Source: JADJOY01 sp046331705 [NCBI: bacterium] | GTDB taxonomy: Bacteria; JADJOY01 | DNA length: 64,000 nt | Direction: 5' to 3' | NCBI GenBank assembly: GCA_046331705.1 | Contig: JAXLQJ010000004.1 | Coordinates: 62,001-126,000, forward strand | In this document: piece after piece, positions 50,064 through 59,075 of the stretch | How positions within the stretch are numbered: position 1 is the stretch's first letter | How the letters are laid out: the number at the start of each line of letters is the position of its first letter | Notes under the pieces: model-generated | Database searches by the model: none | The model's input: only the letters and a program-made list of their open reading frames with translations | Told to the model about the DNA's origin: nothing | Made by a program: the position numbers and the translations under genes

Positions 50064-51155
50064 TCACTCGCGCGCGATTCCCGCTGCGCCGAGCCGTTCG
50101 GCGGCCTCCAGGATCGCGTCCGGGATGACCCGCAGCTGGCGGACACCGACCATCGGGTTGCGGCCCGCGCCGAAGACACGATCGACCACCAGGCCGATCT
50201 CCTTCCAGTCGAGAGGCACCAAGCGCAGGTCCCGCTCCAGCGCTTCCACCGCGCTCGCGGGCGCCATGAAGTCGCCGCGGATCCGTACCGCGCCGAGGAA
50301 TCGCTCCTGCACCACCTGCACCGCGGCCTCCAGCCAGCCGCACGCGACGGGCTGCAAATCGGAATACGCCCAACCCTCGCCCGACTCCTTGCCGATCGCC
50401 TCCTGCGCGCTCGCGGGACTCTCGCGCTCGGCGAGCAACGTCTCTTCGAGCGGGGAGAGATCTCGATCCCGCAGCTCGGCCTCCTGAAGGCGCGCGTACG
50501 CATCGAGGATGGCCGCCTCGAGTGCCGCGCGGTCCACCGCGCGGCCGGCCTCGCGAACCAGCGTCGTCGCTTCGGGATCGGCCCGATTCCCGCCCTCGCT
50601 CGGATAGCCATCGAGCTCGCGCGGCAGCGCCGTCGCTGCATCCACGGCGATCAACGCGTGGAACAGGCTCGCGCCGCTCGGCGCCACCTCGAACGAGACG
50701 TATCCGCCCAGCTTGCGATCCACCGTCAGGAAATCACGGCCGAAGAAGTACGCGCGGAAGCCGCATTTCTGCAGCCCGCCCAGGATTCCACGCACGTAGC
50801 GATTGATGATCTTCTCCGGCCCGATGCCCGGCGAGCCGGGCGGCAAGAGCGCGGACGGCTCTCCGAGCGCGAGCGTGACGCTCAGCTGGCCGCTGCTCAT
50901 CCACACCGTGCGGCCGCCCGTGAGCCGACGCAGCACGGGGACCGAGGCGTCGAGCGCTTCCGCGCGCAGCGCCGAGCGGAGACGCTGAAATCGCCCCAGC
51001 GACACCGCCGAGCCCTCGATCCAGCCGAGGTGCAGCACCGGCAAGCGGACTGCGCCGTCGCGCCCACGTTCGGCCTGCGCGAGCAAGTAACGCTGGATCG
51101 TCCGATCACGAGCGGGCGAGAGCGCGGCGGAGCGAACGACCTCGAGAATGCGCAT
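50064..51155 (-). CDS. Lipoate-protein-ligase A family protein (BPL/LplA/LipB fold)
   Basis: 363 residues from ATG 51155. VSLGRFQRLRS and VLRRLTGGRTVW match the G-R-x-Q and RRxTGGG regions of lipoate ligases, followed by SSGQLSVTLAL. The Lys motif reads KLGGYVSFEVAPSGASLFHA instead of KISG-x-AQ ... HGT, so one substrate-binding part differs. A C-terminal portion with RIRGDFMAPASAVEALERDL looks like the LplA accessory domain. Related proteins also act as octanoyl/lipoyl amidotransferases or on other acyl groups. No lipA/lipB nearby. It lies 12 bases downstream of the DUF2752 gene. Confidence 0.72.
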   Translation of the reverse strand: MRILEVVRSAALSPARDRTIQRYLLAQAERGRDGAVRLPVLHLGWIEGSAVSLGRFQRLRSALRAEALDASVPVLRRLTGGRTVWMSSGQLSVTLALGEPSALLPPGSPGIGPEKIINRYVRGILGGLQKCGFRAYFFGRDFLTVDRKLGGYVSFEVAPSGASLFHALIAVDAATALPRELDGYPSEGGNRADPEATTLVREAGRAVDRAALEAAILDAYARLQEAELRDRDLSPLEETLLAERESPASAQEAIGKESGEGWAYSDLQPVACGWLEAAVQVVQERFLGAVRIRGDFMAPASAVEALERDLRLVPLDWKEIGLVVDRVFGAGRNPMVGVRQLRVIPDAILEAAERLGAAGIARE

Positions 51156-51167
51156 GGAACGAGGGCC

Positions 51168-51644
51168 TCAGACTCCGACGCGGATCAGGTAGGCCCAGTT
51201 GAGCACCACCACCACCACCAGCGCGACGCGGACGCGACGGCCGACGACGCCACTCGCCGAGATGCGCAGCGGTCGCCAACCACCCCACACGACACCGGCG
51301 GCCCAGGGCAGATAGGCGACCGCCAGCAGCGCCGCGACGGTCGCCAGCGGCTGAACGACGAGTGCCGCGCGCACGTCGCCGTGAGCGAGCGCCATCAGCG
51401 CACGCGTGAGCCCGCACGTCGGGCAGGGAATCCCGAGCAACGCATGCACCCAGCACGCAGCACCCGTCACCCGGCCGACGAGCAGCGGACTCGGGAAGAC
51501 GCGCGCGGCCACGAACCCGAGGGACGCGGTGACCAACAACGCCCGCTCCACCGCACGCGACGGCTCCGACGACGACGCTCGCACGGCCGCCGGCTCGCGC
51601 CGGCCACCCGTCGATCGCAGCGGTGCCCCCATCGCTCGCTCCAT
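51168..51644 (-). CDS. DUF2752 membrane protein
   Basis: 158 residues from ATG 51644 (or 51632). Two or three hydrophobic helices surround the DUF2752 signature CWVHALLGIPCPTCGLTRAL, with conserved Cys-Pro-x-Cys-Gly. Ends in VALVVVVVLNWAYLIRVGV. Function unknown for the family. It is 7 bases downstream of the Yip1 gene and the two are probably co-translated; the same neighbour pair suggests a membrane complex. Confidence 0.85.
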   Translation of the reverse strand: MERAMGAPLRSTGGRREPAAVRASSSEPSRAVERALLVTASLGFVAARVFPSPLLVGRVTGAACWVHALLGIPCPTCGLTRALMALAHGDVRAALVVQPLATVAALLAVAYLPWAAGVVWGGWRPLRISASGVVGRRVRVALVVVVVLNWAYLIRVGV

Positions 51645-51651
51645 CGCGCGC

Positions 51652-52500
51652 CTACTTTCCGATCTGGCTCGCGATCCCCATGAAGATGGCGGCCAGCCCG
51701 CCGAACGAGCCGCAACACACGATCGCGGGCAACGACACCGCGAAGGTGGCGCGGCCGATGCCGATCTCGTGCGCGCGGGCCAGAGCGATGATCTGCACGA
51801 TCGCTCCCCACAGCGCCAGCACGATCCCTGCCGCGCCCATCACGCCCATCGCGGCGGCGCCACCGAGCGGCAGCAGCAACACCGCCGGCACGACCTGAAG
51901 CAAGGCGAACGCGCCGCGCGTGTAGCAAACCGCGCGGAAGGTGGTCTCGAAACCCCGCTTGCCACCGCCCACCAGCAGCAAGCACAGGTGCAGGGCGCCA
52001 CCCACCAGGAAGAGCATCAACACCAGACCGACCACACCGCTCACCAACGACGCGGCAGCCGCGGCAGGACCGGGATTGGCGAGCCAATCCTTCACCCACG
52101 GCGGGACCTCTTCGCCCAGCTTGTCGAAGAACGCCAGCATGTCCGGCCGCACCGCCGTCTGGACGAGAACGCTCGCGATCGTCGCGAGCGCACCCGGGAT
52201 CAGCGCGAAGAGCAGCGGGCTCTCGAGCCCACCGTGGCGCCGCATGGTGGCGAAGGTCGCCGAGGGGCGCAGCAGCACGCTCACGATGGTGGATCCCAGC
52301 GCGCCCAGATCGAGGGCGCTGTCGCGCCGTTCCCACGCCGGACCATCGCGGCCCTCGTCCGCCTGCGTGGCGAGGGCGCCGGCATCGGGCTGCGGGACGC
52401 CGGCCACGGGCGCTGCCCCGGCGGCGCTCAGGTCGGCGCCGCAATCGCGGCAGAATCGGACTCCCTCGACGACCTGGGCGCCACAGTGTGAGCAGAACAT
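51652..52500 (-). CDS. Zinc-ribbon Yip1-family membrane protein
   Basis: 282 residues from ATG 52500, preceded by CGGGAGGC. N-terminal zinc ribbon CSHCGAQVVEGVRFCRDCGA, a linker of about 45 residues, then the Yip1 part: LRPSATFATMRRHGGLESPL followed by five membrane helices with AVCYTRGAFALLQVVPAVLL and IVQIIALARAHEIG. These proteins are often encoded next to other small membrane proteins and their role in bacteria is unknown. Confidence 0.85.
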   Translation of the reverse strand: MFCSHCGAQVVEGVRFCRDCGADLSAAGAAPVAGVPQPDAGALATQADEGRDGPAWERRDSALDLGALGSTIVSVLLRPSATFATMRRHGGLESPLLFALIPGALATIASVLVQTAVRPDMLAFFDKLGEEVPPWVKDWLANPGPAAAAASLVSGVVGLVLMLFLVGGALHLCLLLVGGGKRGFETTFRAVCYTRGAFALLQVVPAVLLLPLGGAAAMGVMGAAGIVLALWGAIVQIIALARAHEIGIGRATFAVSLPAIVCCGSFGGLAAIFMGIASQIGK

Positions 52501-52566
52501 GGTGCCTCCCGGCGCTCGAACGACCCACGGGCCGCGCCGCGCTCGAACGGATCGAACGGTGCTACG

Positions 52567-54033
52567 TCAGAGGTATCCCAACCCCTCGAGTCGCCGCCTC
52601 ACGGCTTCGTCCATCTCGGGCTCCTCGCCGGTCTCACGCTGGCCGCCGGCCTCGGCTTCCCACGCGGTGAGCGCCTGGCGCAGCGCCAGGATCGCTCCCC
52701 GCTCGTCGCCGGCGCGATCACGTTGCTCGTTGGGGTCCGCGCCGAGGTGGAAGAGCTCCTCGCTTCCGTCCGAGGCGGTGACCCATTTCCAGCCATCGCT
52801 GGCTTGCACCGCGCGCAGCGAACGCCGCAGCGCATCACCGCGAAAGCCTGGATACCGCGCTTCCAGGGACTCCGCGTGCGGCTCGGGGCCGAGATACTCG
52901 GCGACCCGCAGGCGGTCGCCGAACGACACCGCGTCCTCCAGGGGACGGCTGCCGGGGGCCTTGGGACCCGGCGGCACCGCGAGGCCAGCGGCCTTCAGCA
53001 GCGTGGGGAAGACGTCGACCGTTTGGACCGGCGCGTCGACGGTGCGCCCGCGGCTCGCCGCATCTCCGGGGTACCGAACCATCAGCGGCACCCGGAGCAG
53101 AGTGTCGTAGAGGCAGTACTGGTGATCCATGCGGCCGTGGTCGCCGATGTTCTCGCCGTGATCGCTCGTCACCACCACCAGCGAGCGGTCGAGCCAAGCA
53201 CGTTGCCGGAGCACGGCGAAGAGCTCCTCCAGGCATTGGTCGAGATAGAGAAGCTCTCCGTCGTAGAGATCCTCGAGCACGCGGAAATCGTCCGCGGTCA
53301 TGGGTGCGCGACCGGTGAGATGGGCCCACGGGTCTTGATTGAGCCCGCGCACCCGCGCCGCATCCACGCCGGGAGCGGTGAAACGGTGGCGCCACGGCGC
53401 CGGAGCCAGGTACTTGAGATGCGCTTCCATCAGATTCACGAACAGGAAGAACGGCCGCTTCGCGTCCCGTTCGACCGCCCAGCGCCGCACCCAACGACCG
53501 ATCCGGCGCCCGCCCTTGTCGTAACGATCGGCCAGGAAGCGCTGGTAGACGCCGTTGGTCAGGTTGCGGAAGAAATCGCGCCCTGTGAGCTGCGCCACGG
53601 TCTCGCGCCACTTCTGCCAGGCGTCCTCGACGTGCACCCGATGAAGATCCTGCTCGGACTGGACGAGCTGCCAGACCTTGAAGAAGCGTTCGAAGCCGCG
53701 CGAGGTGCCGAACGTGTTCGAGATCCACGAGTTGCTCGACAAGCCGACGGTCTCGTAGCCCGCCACACGCAGCAGCTCGGCGAGATGCGGCACCTCCGGG
53801 TCGAGGAAACGGTGGTTCTCGTGAGCGCCGTGCTGCGACGGCATGCGCCCGGTGAACATCGAGGCGTGCGCCGGCAGGGTCCACGGCGAAGGCGACGTGG
53901 CGTCGCGATAGAGCGTGGCGTCGGCGAGAAAGCGATCGAGATTCGGCGTGGTGTCACGCCCGTAGCCGTAGGCGCGCAGATTGCGCGCGCGCACGGTGTC
54001 CATCACGATCAGCACCAGGTTGGGTCGATCCAT
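52567..54033 (-). CDS. Sulfatase-like hydrolase (alkaline phosphatase superfamily) with Thr at the nucleophile site
   Basis: 488 residues from ATG 54033, with GGAGGAACGAGG upstream. LVLIVMDTVRARNLRAYGY gives the first metal Asp; the nucleophile region reads SPSPWTLPAHASMFTG. Where formylglycine sulfatases have C/S-x-P-S-R, this has T-L-P-A-H, so Thr is the probable nucleophile, as in LtaS/EptA-type enzymes. LVVVTSDHGENIGDHGRMDH supplies further metal ligands (D-H and H). No signal peptide. More likely a phosphodiesterase or phosphoethanolamine-type hydrolase than a sulfatase. 32 bases downstream of the corrected thiI end. Confidence 0.87.
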   Translation of the reverse strand: MDRPNLVLIVMDTVRARNLRAYGYGRDTTPNLDRFLADATLYRDATSPSPWTLPAHASMFTGRMPSQHGAHENHRFLDPEVPHLAELLRVAGYETVGLSSNSWISNTFGTSRGFERFFKVWQLVQSEQDLHRVHVEDAWQKWRETVAQLTGRDFFRNLTNGVYQRFLADRYDKGGRRIGRWVRRWAVERDAKRPFFLFVNLMEAHLKYLAPAPWRHRFTAPGVDAARVRGLNQDPWAHLTGRAPMTADDFRVLEDLYDGELLYLDQCLEELFAVLRQRAWLDRSLVVVTSDHGENIGDHGRMDHQYCLYDTLLRVPLMVRYPGDAASRGRTVDAPVQTVDVFPTLLKAAGLAVPPGPKAPGSRPLEDAVSFGDRLRVAEYLGPEPHAESLEARYPGFRGDALRRSLRAVQASDGWKWVTASDGSEELFHLGADPNEQRDRAGDERGAILALRQALTAWEAEAGGQRETGEEPEMDEAVRRRLEGLGYL

Positions 54034-54065
54034 CCTCGTTCCTCCGCACGCGCCGTTGCGCCGCG

Positions 54066-55297
54066 TCAGCCGACCGCGTCGCTCGCCTGCGCCGCGGCGG
54101 GAGGCCGCACGCGGCTCGGCGGTTCGACCACGCGACGCTCCAACCGCTCGCACGTCGCCCTCACCCACTCGTCCACCGGCCACGCGCTCTCCACCTCCTC
54201 GAGCTCGGCGCGGCGGGTGGTGGTCGCGGGTTTGCGCGCAGCAGAAAGCTACAACAATCGCCGTGGGGCTGGATCGAGATCTCGAACGTGCCGAGCCGCT
54301 CGGCCTCCTCGACGATCTCGTTCTTGTTCATGCCGACCAGCGGCCGGAGCATCGGCAGCTCGGCGACCGCGTCGACCGTGGCGAGGTTCTCGAGCGTCTG
54401 CGACGCCACCTGCCCCACGCTCTCGCCCGTGACGAGCGCCAGCGCGCGCTCGCGGCGCGCCACCACGTTGGCGACGCGGACCATGAACCGGCGATAGAGG
54501 ATCACCCTGAGCGGCGCCGGCGCCCGCGCCACGAGCTCCTTCTGGAGGTCGGCGAATGGGCAGAGGTAGAACACCGACTTCCCCTGGATGCGCGCGAGAC
54601 GCTCGACGACTTCCAACGTCTTTTCCTGCGATGCAGCATCGGTGAACGGATGGCTGTGGAAGTGCAAGAACACGCAGCGCGCGCCGCGCTTCATCAACCG
54701 CCAGGCGGCCACCGGCGAATCGATTCCCCCGCTCACCAGCGCGACCACCGTGCCGGCGGTTCCCACCGGCAAGCCGCCGGCGCCGCGAAAACGGTCGAAC
54801 GAGAGCAGCAGGTCGCGCGGCAGCACCTCGACACGCACCCACTGCGCCGGCTTCTTGAGATCCACGGCGATCCCCGTGCGGGCGACGATCGCCGCGCCCA
54901 CCAGCGCACCGATCTCCTGCGAGCTCTCGGGGACCGACTTGTACCCGCGGCGCGCCTTCACGCCGAACGAGGCAGGCCGACGCGCGGCGACCACCTCCGC
55001 GGCGCTCTCGGCGACGCGTTCGAGCTCGAGGGGAAAACGCATCGCGGGCGCGAAGCTCTCGACGCCCGGCACCCACTCGAGCCGCTCGCGCACGCGCGCC
55101 GCCTCCACCGGCGACGTGAAGCTGACGAGGATCCGACCGGGCAGCCGGATCACCGCCCGCAGCGGCAGATCGCCGAGCACCCGCTCCAGATTGGCGCAGA
55201 GCTTCAGCTCGAACCGCGGACGATTGCCGCCCTTCAGCCCGATCTCGTGGTAGTGAACGAGGACGGTTTGCCAGCCCGAATCGAACGAGAGGGGCAT
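54066..55297 (-). CDS. thiI: tRNA 4-thiouridine / thiamine sulfurtransferase ThiI, one-base deletion near the 3' end
   Basis: From ATG 55297: VHYHEIGLKGGNRPRFEL, THUMP domain, VKARRGYKSVPESSQEIGAL, then the adenylation domain with VVALVSGGIDSPVAAWRLMK (PP-loop), VFLHFHSHPFTD, ALVTGESVGQVASQTLENLA, PMLRPLVGMNKNEIVEEAER and PHGDCCSFLL. As given, the frame breaks after LLRAN and stops at 54161. Adding one base in the GGG run at 54228-54230 restores the family C-terminus (ATTTRRAELEEVESAWPVDE) up to a TGA at 54066, 410 residues. No rhodanese domain, so sulfur must come from elsewhere. Start codon lacks a clear ribosome site. Confidence 0.92.
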
Positions 55298-55503
55298 GTC
55301 GGGATGGATGTTCCAGCGTCGGAGAAGAACGTGTGGAGGGCGGCGGCGCCGACGCTGCTGCGCGATCGCGACGGCGCGCGTGCTCGGCACGCCCCCGCTC
55401 CGCGACCCGCGACGAGACGCCGAAGCGCCGGACGAGCGTGGAGATCGCTCGCGGGATCCGAAGCGAGCGCCGAGTGTACCGGTACCCCCGGGCAGCGTCC
55501 ACC

Positions 55504-56790
55504 GTGAGCCTCGCGGACCGCGACCCGGCACATCTCGCGTCCGAGCCGGCGCTACGGCGCGTTCGCCCGGCCGGCGACGGCGACGCCGTCACCGCCTTCC
55601 GCGCGATCGATGCGCTGGCGGTGGTCGCGGCGGCGATCACGCTCGCGCTCTTCGAGGGCCCCGTCAGCCTCCGCAAGCTGCGCGCGGACCTCGCGGGATT
55701 TCCGTCCGACGTCTCCGTCGCGAAGCTCGTGTTGGGGCGGCTGGTGTGGATCGCGTGGCTGGCGCCGCTGTTCCTGGTGCTGTGGCGGCTGGGCGCGCGA
55801 GAGCTGACGCGCCGCCGCCGCCTGCCCGAGCGAGTCGCGTTGGCCGCGGAGGCGCTGCCGTTCGTGCCCTTCCTGTGGCTCGCGCTCGGCTTCGCTCCGG
55901 GCTGGGGAAACACCGTCCCGGAAGCGTGGAGCTCCGCGATGCTGTTGCTCTTCCTGGGGGTCGTCGCGACCAGCAGCGCGCTGCGCCTCGCGCTCTGGCA
56001 CTCCACGTGCCTCGCCTCGCGCTCCGTGAGGCAGCGGTCGCTGGCGCTGGCGATATTCCTCGCGATGGGTGTGGCGCTCGGTCTCGGCACGCGGATCGCC
56101 GCGCCGATCGACGCCCAGCCGCACTGGAGCACCCTCGCCGATCGCTCGCCGTACTGGCCGACGCGCGGCTACGTCGTGCTGTGGACGGCCTGGGTGACGT
56201 GGCTCGCGGTGCCGGCTCTGGTTCTGCCGGGACTGCTTCTCGCGAGGCGCCGTCCCCGTGCCGCGCAGCTCACCGCCCTGGCGCTGGCAGGCGCAGCGAT
56301 CGCGCTCGGCCTGGTTGCGGCGAGTGCGGCGCGGGCGACGTGGGATCGGCGCTTCGTGGCAGCGCATTGCGTCCCGGGCGCCTCCGCCAGCACGCTCGTC
56401 GCGGGACGCCCGTTCGAAGGACGCGTCGTGCCCGTGCCCGGGAAAGTCGTGTGGCGATTCGCGCCGGGGATCCTGCAGGGGCTCGGCGTGCGAACCGTCG
56501 ACCTGCGCGTCCGAACCGCGCCGCTGCCCCAGGCCGGTTATTGGTATCGGGCCGCGGAGGAAGTCGAGATCGAGGTGAGGGTGGCGACCGATGGCCGGGA
56601 GATCGCCTTGGACCGCTGGCGCATCGATCCGCGCGCGCGGGCCACGGATCGCCCGCCGCGTGAGCTCGTGCGCACCCTCACGTTGCTCCCGGGGCGAGCG
56701 CTCGACGTCTGGGTGCGCGCGGCCGCGACGCATCCGAGCGCGACCCCGCTGCCCATCCTCGCCACCGCCGAGGTCACGCCCGCGCAGTGA
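55504..56790 (+). CDS. Polytopic membrane protein, unknown function
   Basis: 428 residues from GTG 55504; earlier in-frame starts (55333, 55474) would overlap the region upstream of thiI and add a basic, unlikely N-terminus. At least six hydrophobic helices: ALAVVAAAITLALFEG, WIAWLAPLFLVLWRL, LFLGVVATSSALRLALWH, LALAIFLAMGVALGLGTRI, VTWLAVPALVLPGLLLAR, LTALALAGAAIALGLVAASA. Then a C-terminal soluble beta-rich domain of about 150 residues (VVPVPGKVVWRFAPGILQGL ... VEIEVRVATDGREIALDRW). No family recognised. The stop overlaps the opposing gene by 17 bases. Confidence 0.6.
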   Translation: MSLADRDPAHLASEPALRRVRPAGDGDAVTAFRAIDALAVVAAAITLALFEGPVSLRKLRADLAGFPSDVSVAKLVLGRLVWIAWLAPLFLVLWRLGARELTRRRRLPERVALAAEALPFVPFLWLALGFAPGWGNTVPEAWSSAMLLLFLGVVATSSALRLALWHSTCLASRSVRQRSLALAIFLAMGVALGLGTRIAAPIDAQPHWSTLADRSPYWPTRGYVVLWTAWVTWLAVPALVLPGLLLARRRPRAAQLTALALAGAAIALGLVAASAARATWDRRFVAAHCVPGASASTLVAGRPFEGRVVPVPGKVVWRFAPGILQGLGVRTVDLRVRTAPLPQAGYWYRAAEEVEIEVRVATDGREIALDRWRIDPRARATDRPPRELVRTLTLLPGRALDVWVRAAATHPSATPLPILATAEVTPAQ

Positions 56791-58646
56791 GCGGTCGCAC
56801 CACGCCGCGCGATCCGTCCACCTCCACCCAGGTGCCGACGGCGAGCGCGGCAGTGGCACCCGCGACCCCCATCACCGCCGGCACTCCGAGCTCGCGGGCG
56901 ACGATCGCGAGGTGGCTGAGCAAGCCGCCGCGCTCGCATACCAGCGCGCTCGCCCGCGCCAGCAGGGCCGCGTGGTGCGGATTCGCGTCGTCGAGAACCA
57001 GCACCACGTGCGCGTCGCGCGGATCGGCCGCGGTCAGCGTGTCGCCCGCGTGGAAGACGCGCCCGCGCATCGAGCCGGCGCTCGCCGCGATGCCGAAGAG
57101 CGTCGCCTGAGCCGCGCACGCCAGGCGTGCCTGCGCGCGCATCGAGGGCGGCGCGCCACCCGCCGCGTCCGTCACGATGGCGGGCGCGCGGGAGCGCCGG
57201 GCCGCGTCGAGCTCGGCGCGCCGCTCGCGAACGCGCACCCGGAGCTCGCCCGAGCCTTCGGCCGCCGCCAGCCACTCGTTCAGCCGCAGGTGGAAGACGT
57301 CGTCCGCACGCTCGAGCTTTCCCGCGGCCACCAGCGCCTCCCCCTCCGCCAGGAGCGCTGCGCGCAGGCTCGCGGACGCGCGTGTGGCGCGGTCGCGGCA
57401 GCGCACCCGCCGCGCCATGGCGAATGCGCCGAGCGCGACGAGGCCATCGAGCCACCACTCGAGCGGATCGAGCCAGGCGAGGCGCCACCACGGAACGTGA
57501 GCCTCGGCAACCGCCGCCGGCATCGGCATCGACGCCGCAACGATCGCGTCGAGCTCGCCGAGAACGGCGGGGCCGTCCGACCAACGCGCCCCCGCGAGCG
57601 TGCGTTCGCCGGGACCGCGGTGGCCGTGCCGACGCAACAGCGCGTCGATCGCCGCCAGGCGGTCGGGCTGATTCGCGACGCGAGCTCGAACCGCGTCCCA
57701 GGTCGCGACGCCGGCGCGCAGCGACGCGGGCACGAGGCGGTCGAACCTCGCCAGGTCATCCGCGAGGCGCGCGGCGTGCGTCACCTCGGGGCGCTGGATC
57801 CGTCGCAGCCGAGCGGGCGATGGAGCGCCTCGCGCCGCCGCCACGCGCGACGAAGCGGCGAGCAACCGGGTCGCGCACGCCGTCCACGCGAGCATCGGCT
57901 CCAACGCGTCCCGGGCGATGTGTCGCATCGAGTCGAGGGCCGCGCGCGGCGTCAAGCGAGCGCCCGCGCGCACCTGGCCGCGACGCCGGATCCGCGCGCG
58001 GGGAGGAGCAGATCGCGCGCGAGCACCCTGACGCGACGCGCGGCGGCACGCATGGGGTCGATCGGCGCCGCCTCCGCGCCGCGCGCCGCCGAGCCACCAC
58101 GCGCAGCCTCGAACGACACGTAAGGCCGCTGCCCGAGGAACGTGACGTCGTCCCTCGCCGCCCTTCCACGAGCAGCCGATCCCAACCCCACGCCGACTCG
58201 ACCAGCTCGCGCTCGAGCGTCGAAACCGGGTCCGCCGCGAGATCGACGCCTGCCCCCGCCACCCAGCTTCGCGCCCACACGACCTCGGCGAGCGGCTCGC
58301 ACGAATGAACCTCGAGCGCGCCGTCGGGAGTCGCGGACGCACCAACCGCGACGCGCAGCGTCCGCCCGGTCAACAGCTCGAGCCAGCGTGCCAGCTCGAT
58401 CCGCTCGATCGCCGCCGCGTCTCAGCCGCCCACGTCGCGCGGGTCAGCCGATCGACCTCGAGCGCGCACCGTCGGTCCCGTGCTCGATGCGCGCCACGTG
58501 CGCGGGCCGCCGCGCGGCAGACGCGTGCAGACGTCGAATAGGTCCTCCGCCGCCGAGCCGGGCGCAGGGCGCCGGGCGCTCGCGTCCGGCGCGCGCCGAT
58601 CGAGCTCGAGCGGCGCCACGCGCACTCCTGCCCGCGCCAAGCGCAT
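56774..58646 (-). CDS. PEP-utilising-enzyme mobile-domain protein, with about three frameshifts in the N-terminal third
   Basis: The C-terminal 400 residues read cleanly and end in the swivelling phosphohistidine domain of PEP-utilising enzymes: SMRGRVFHAGDTLTAADPRD, VLVLDDANPHHAALLARASA, then CERGGLLSHLAIVARELGVP with the phosphate-carrying His and AVMGV. The N-terminal third (58646 back to about 57960) needs three frame changes, near 58430, 58160 and 57970; ESAWGWDRLLVEG and VTFLGQRPYVSFEAA lie in different frames. The likely ATG at 58646 overlaps the upstream stop (TGATG). No ATP-grasp nucleotide domain and no PEP-binding barrel are seen. The gene may be broken, or mis-sequenced. Confidence 0.65.
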
Positions 58647-59008
58647 CAGTCGAGGTGCCTGCACCCGCCCACCACGTCGCTCGGCCGCAGGCTCAGCGAG
58701 CCGCGGCCGGCCCCGCCCGCCGCCAGCAGCGGGCAGCCGAGCTCGCCGAGGCCCCGCACCACCAGCGCCGCACCGACCGCGTAACCGATCAACGCCAGTC
58801 GATTGAACGGATAGAGCCCGGTGGCCAACCACAAGAGCAGCAGCACCGTGGAGATCGCCCACAGCACCACGGCTGCGAGCAAGCCGAAGGTGAGCACGTA
58901 CGTGGTGCCGACCAGAAACCCCAGGAAGGCCGGAACCACGAAGTTCCACGCCAGTGGCACCAGCGGCACGCCGAGCGCGAGCACCGCGAATCGAGGCGAG
59001 TCGGTCAT
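58646..59008 (-). CDS. Small membrane protein, unknown function
   Basis: 120 residues from ATG 59008. Three hydrophobic helices: FAVLALGVPLVPLAWNFVVP, FLVGTTYVLTFGLLAAVVLW with AISTVLLLLWLATGLY, and LALIGYAVGAALVVRGLGEL. A short tail ends in CRHLD. It overlaps the next gene by one base (TGATG) and follows the B12 radical SAM gene by 67 bases, so the three are probably one unit. No family recognised. Confidence 0.6.
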   Translation of the reverse strand: MTDSPRFAVLALGVPLVPLAWNFVVPAFLGFLVGTTYVLTFGLLAAVVLWAISTVLLLLWLATGLYPFNRLALIGYAVGAALVVRGLGELGCPLLAAGGAGRGSLSLRPSDVVGGCRHLD

Positions 59009-59075
59009 GGGACACGAGCGCGCGAGCCGCGCGGAGCACCGGGCGCGCGCTCACGCGCGGTGGCCCGCACGCGAC

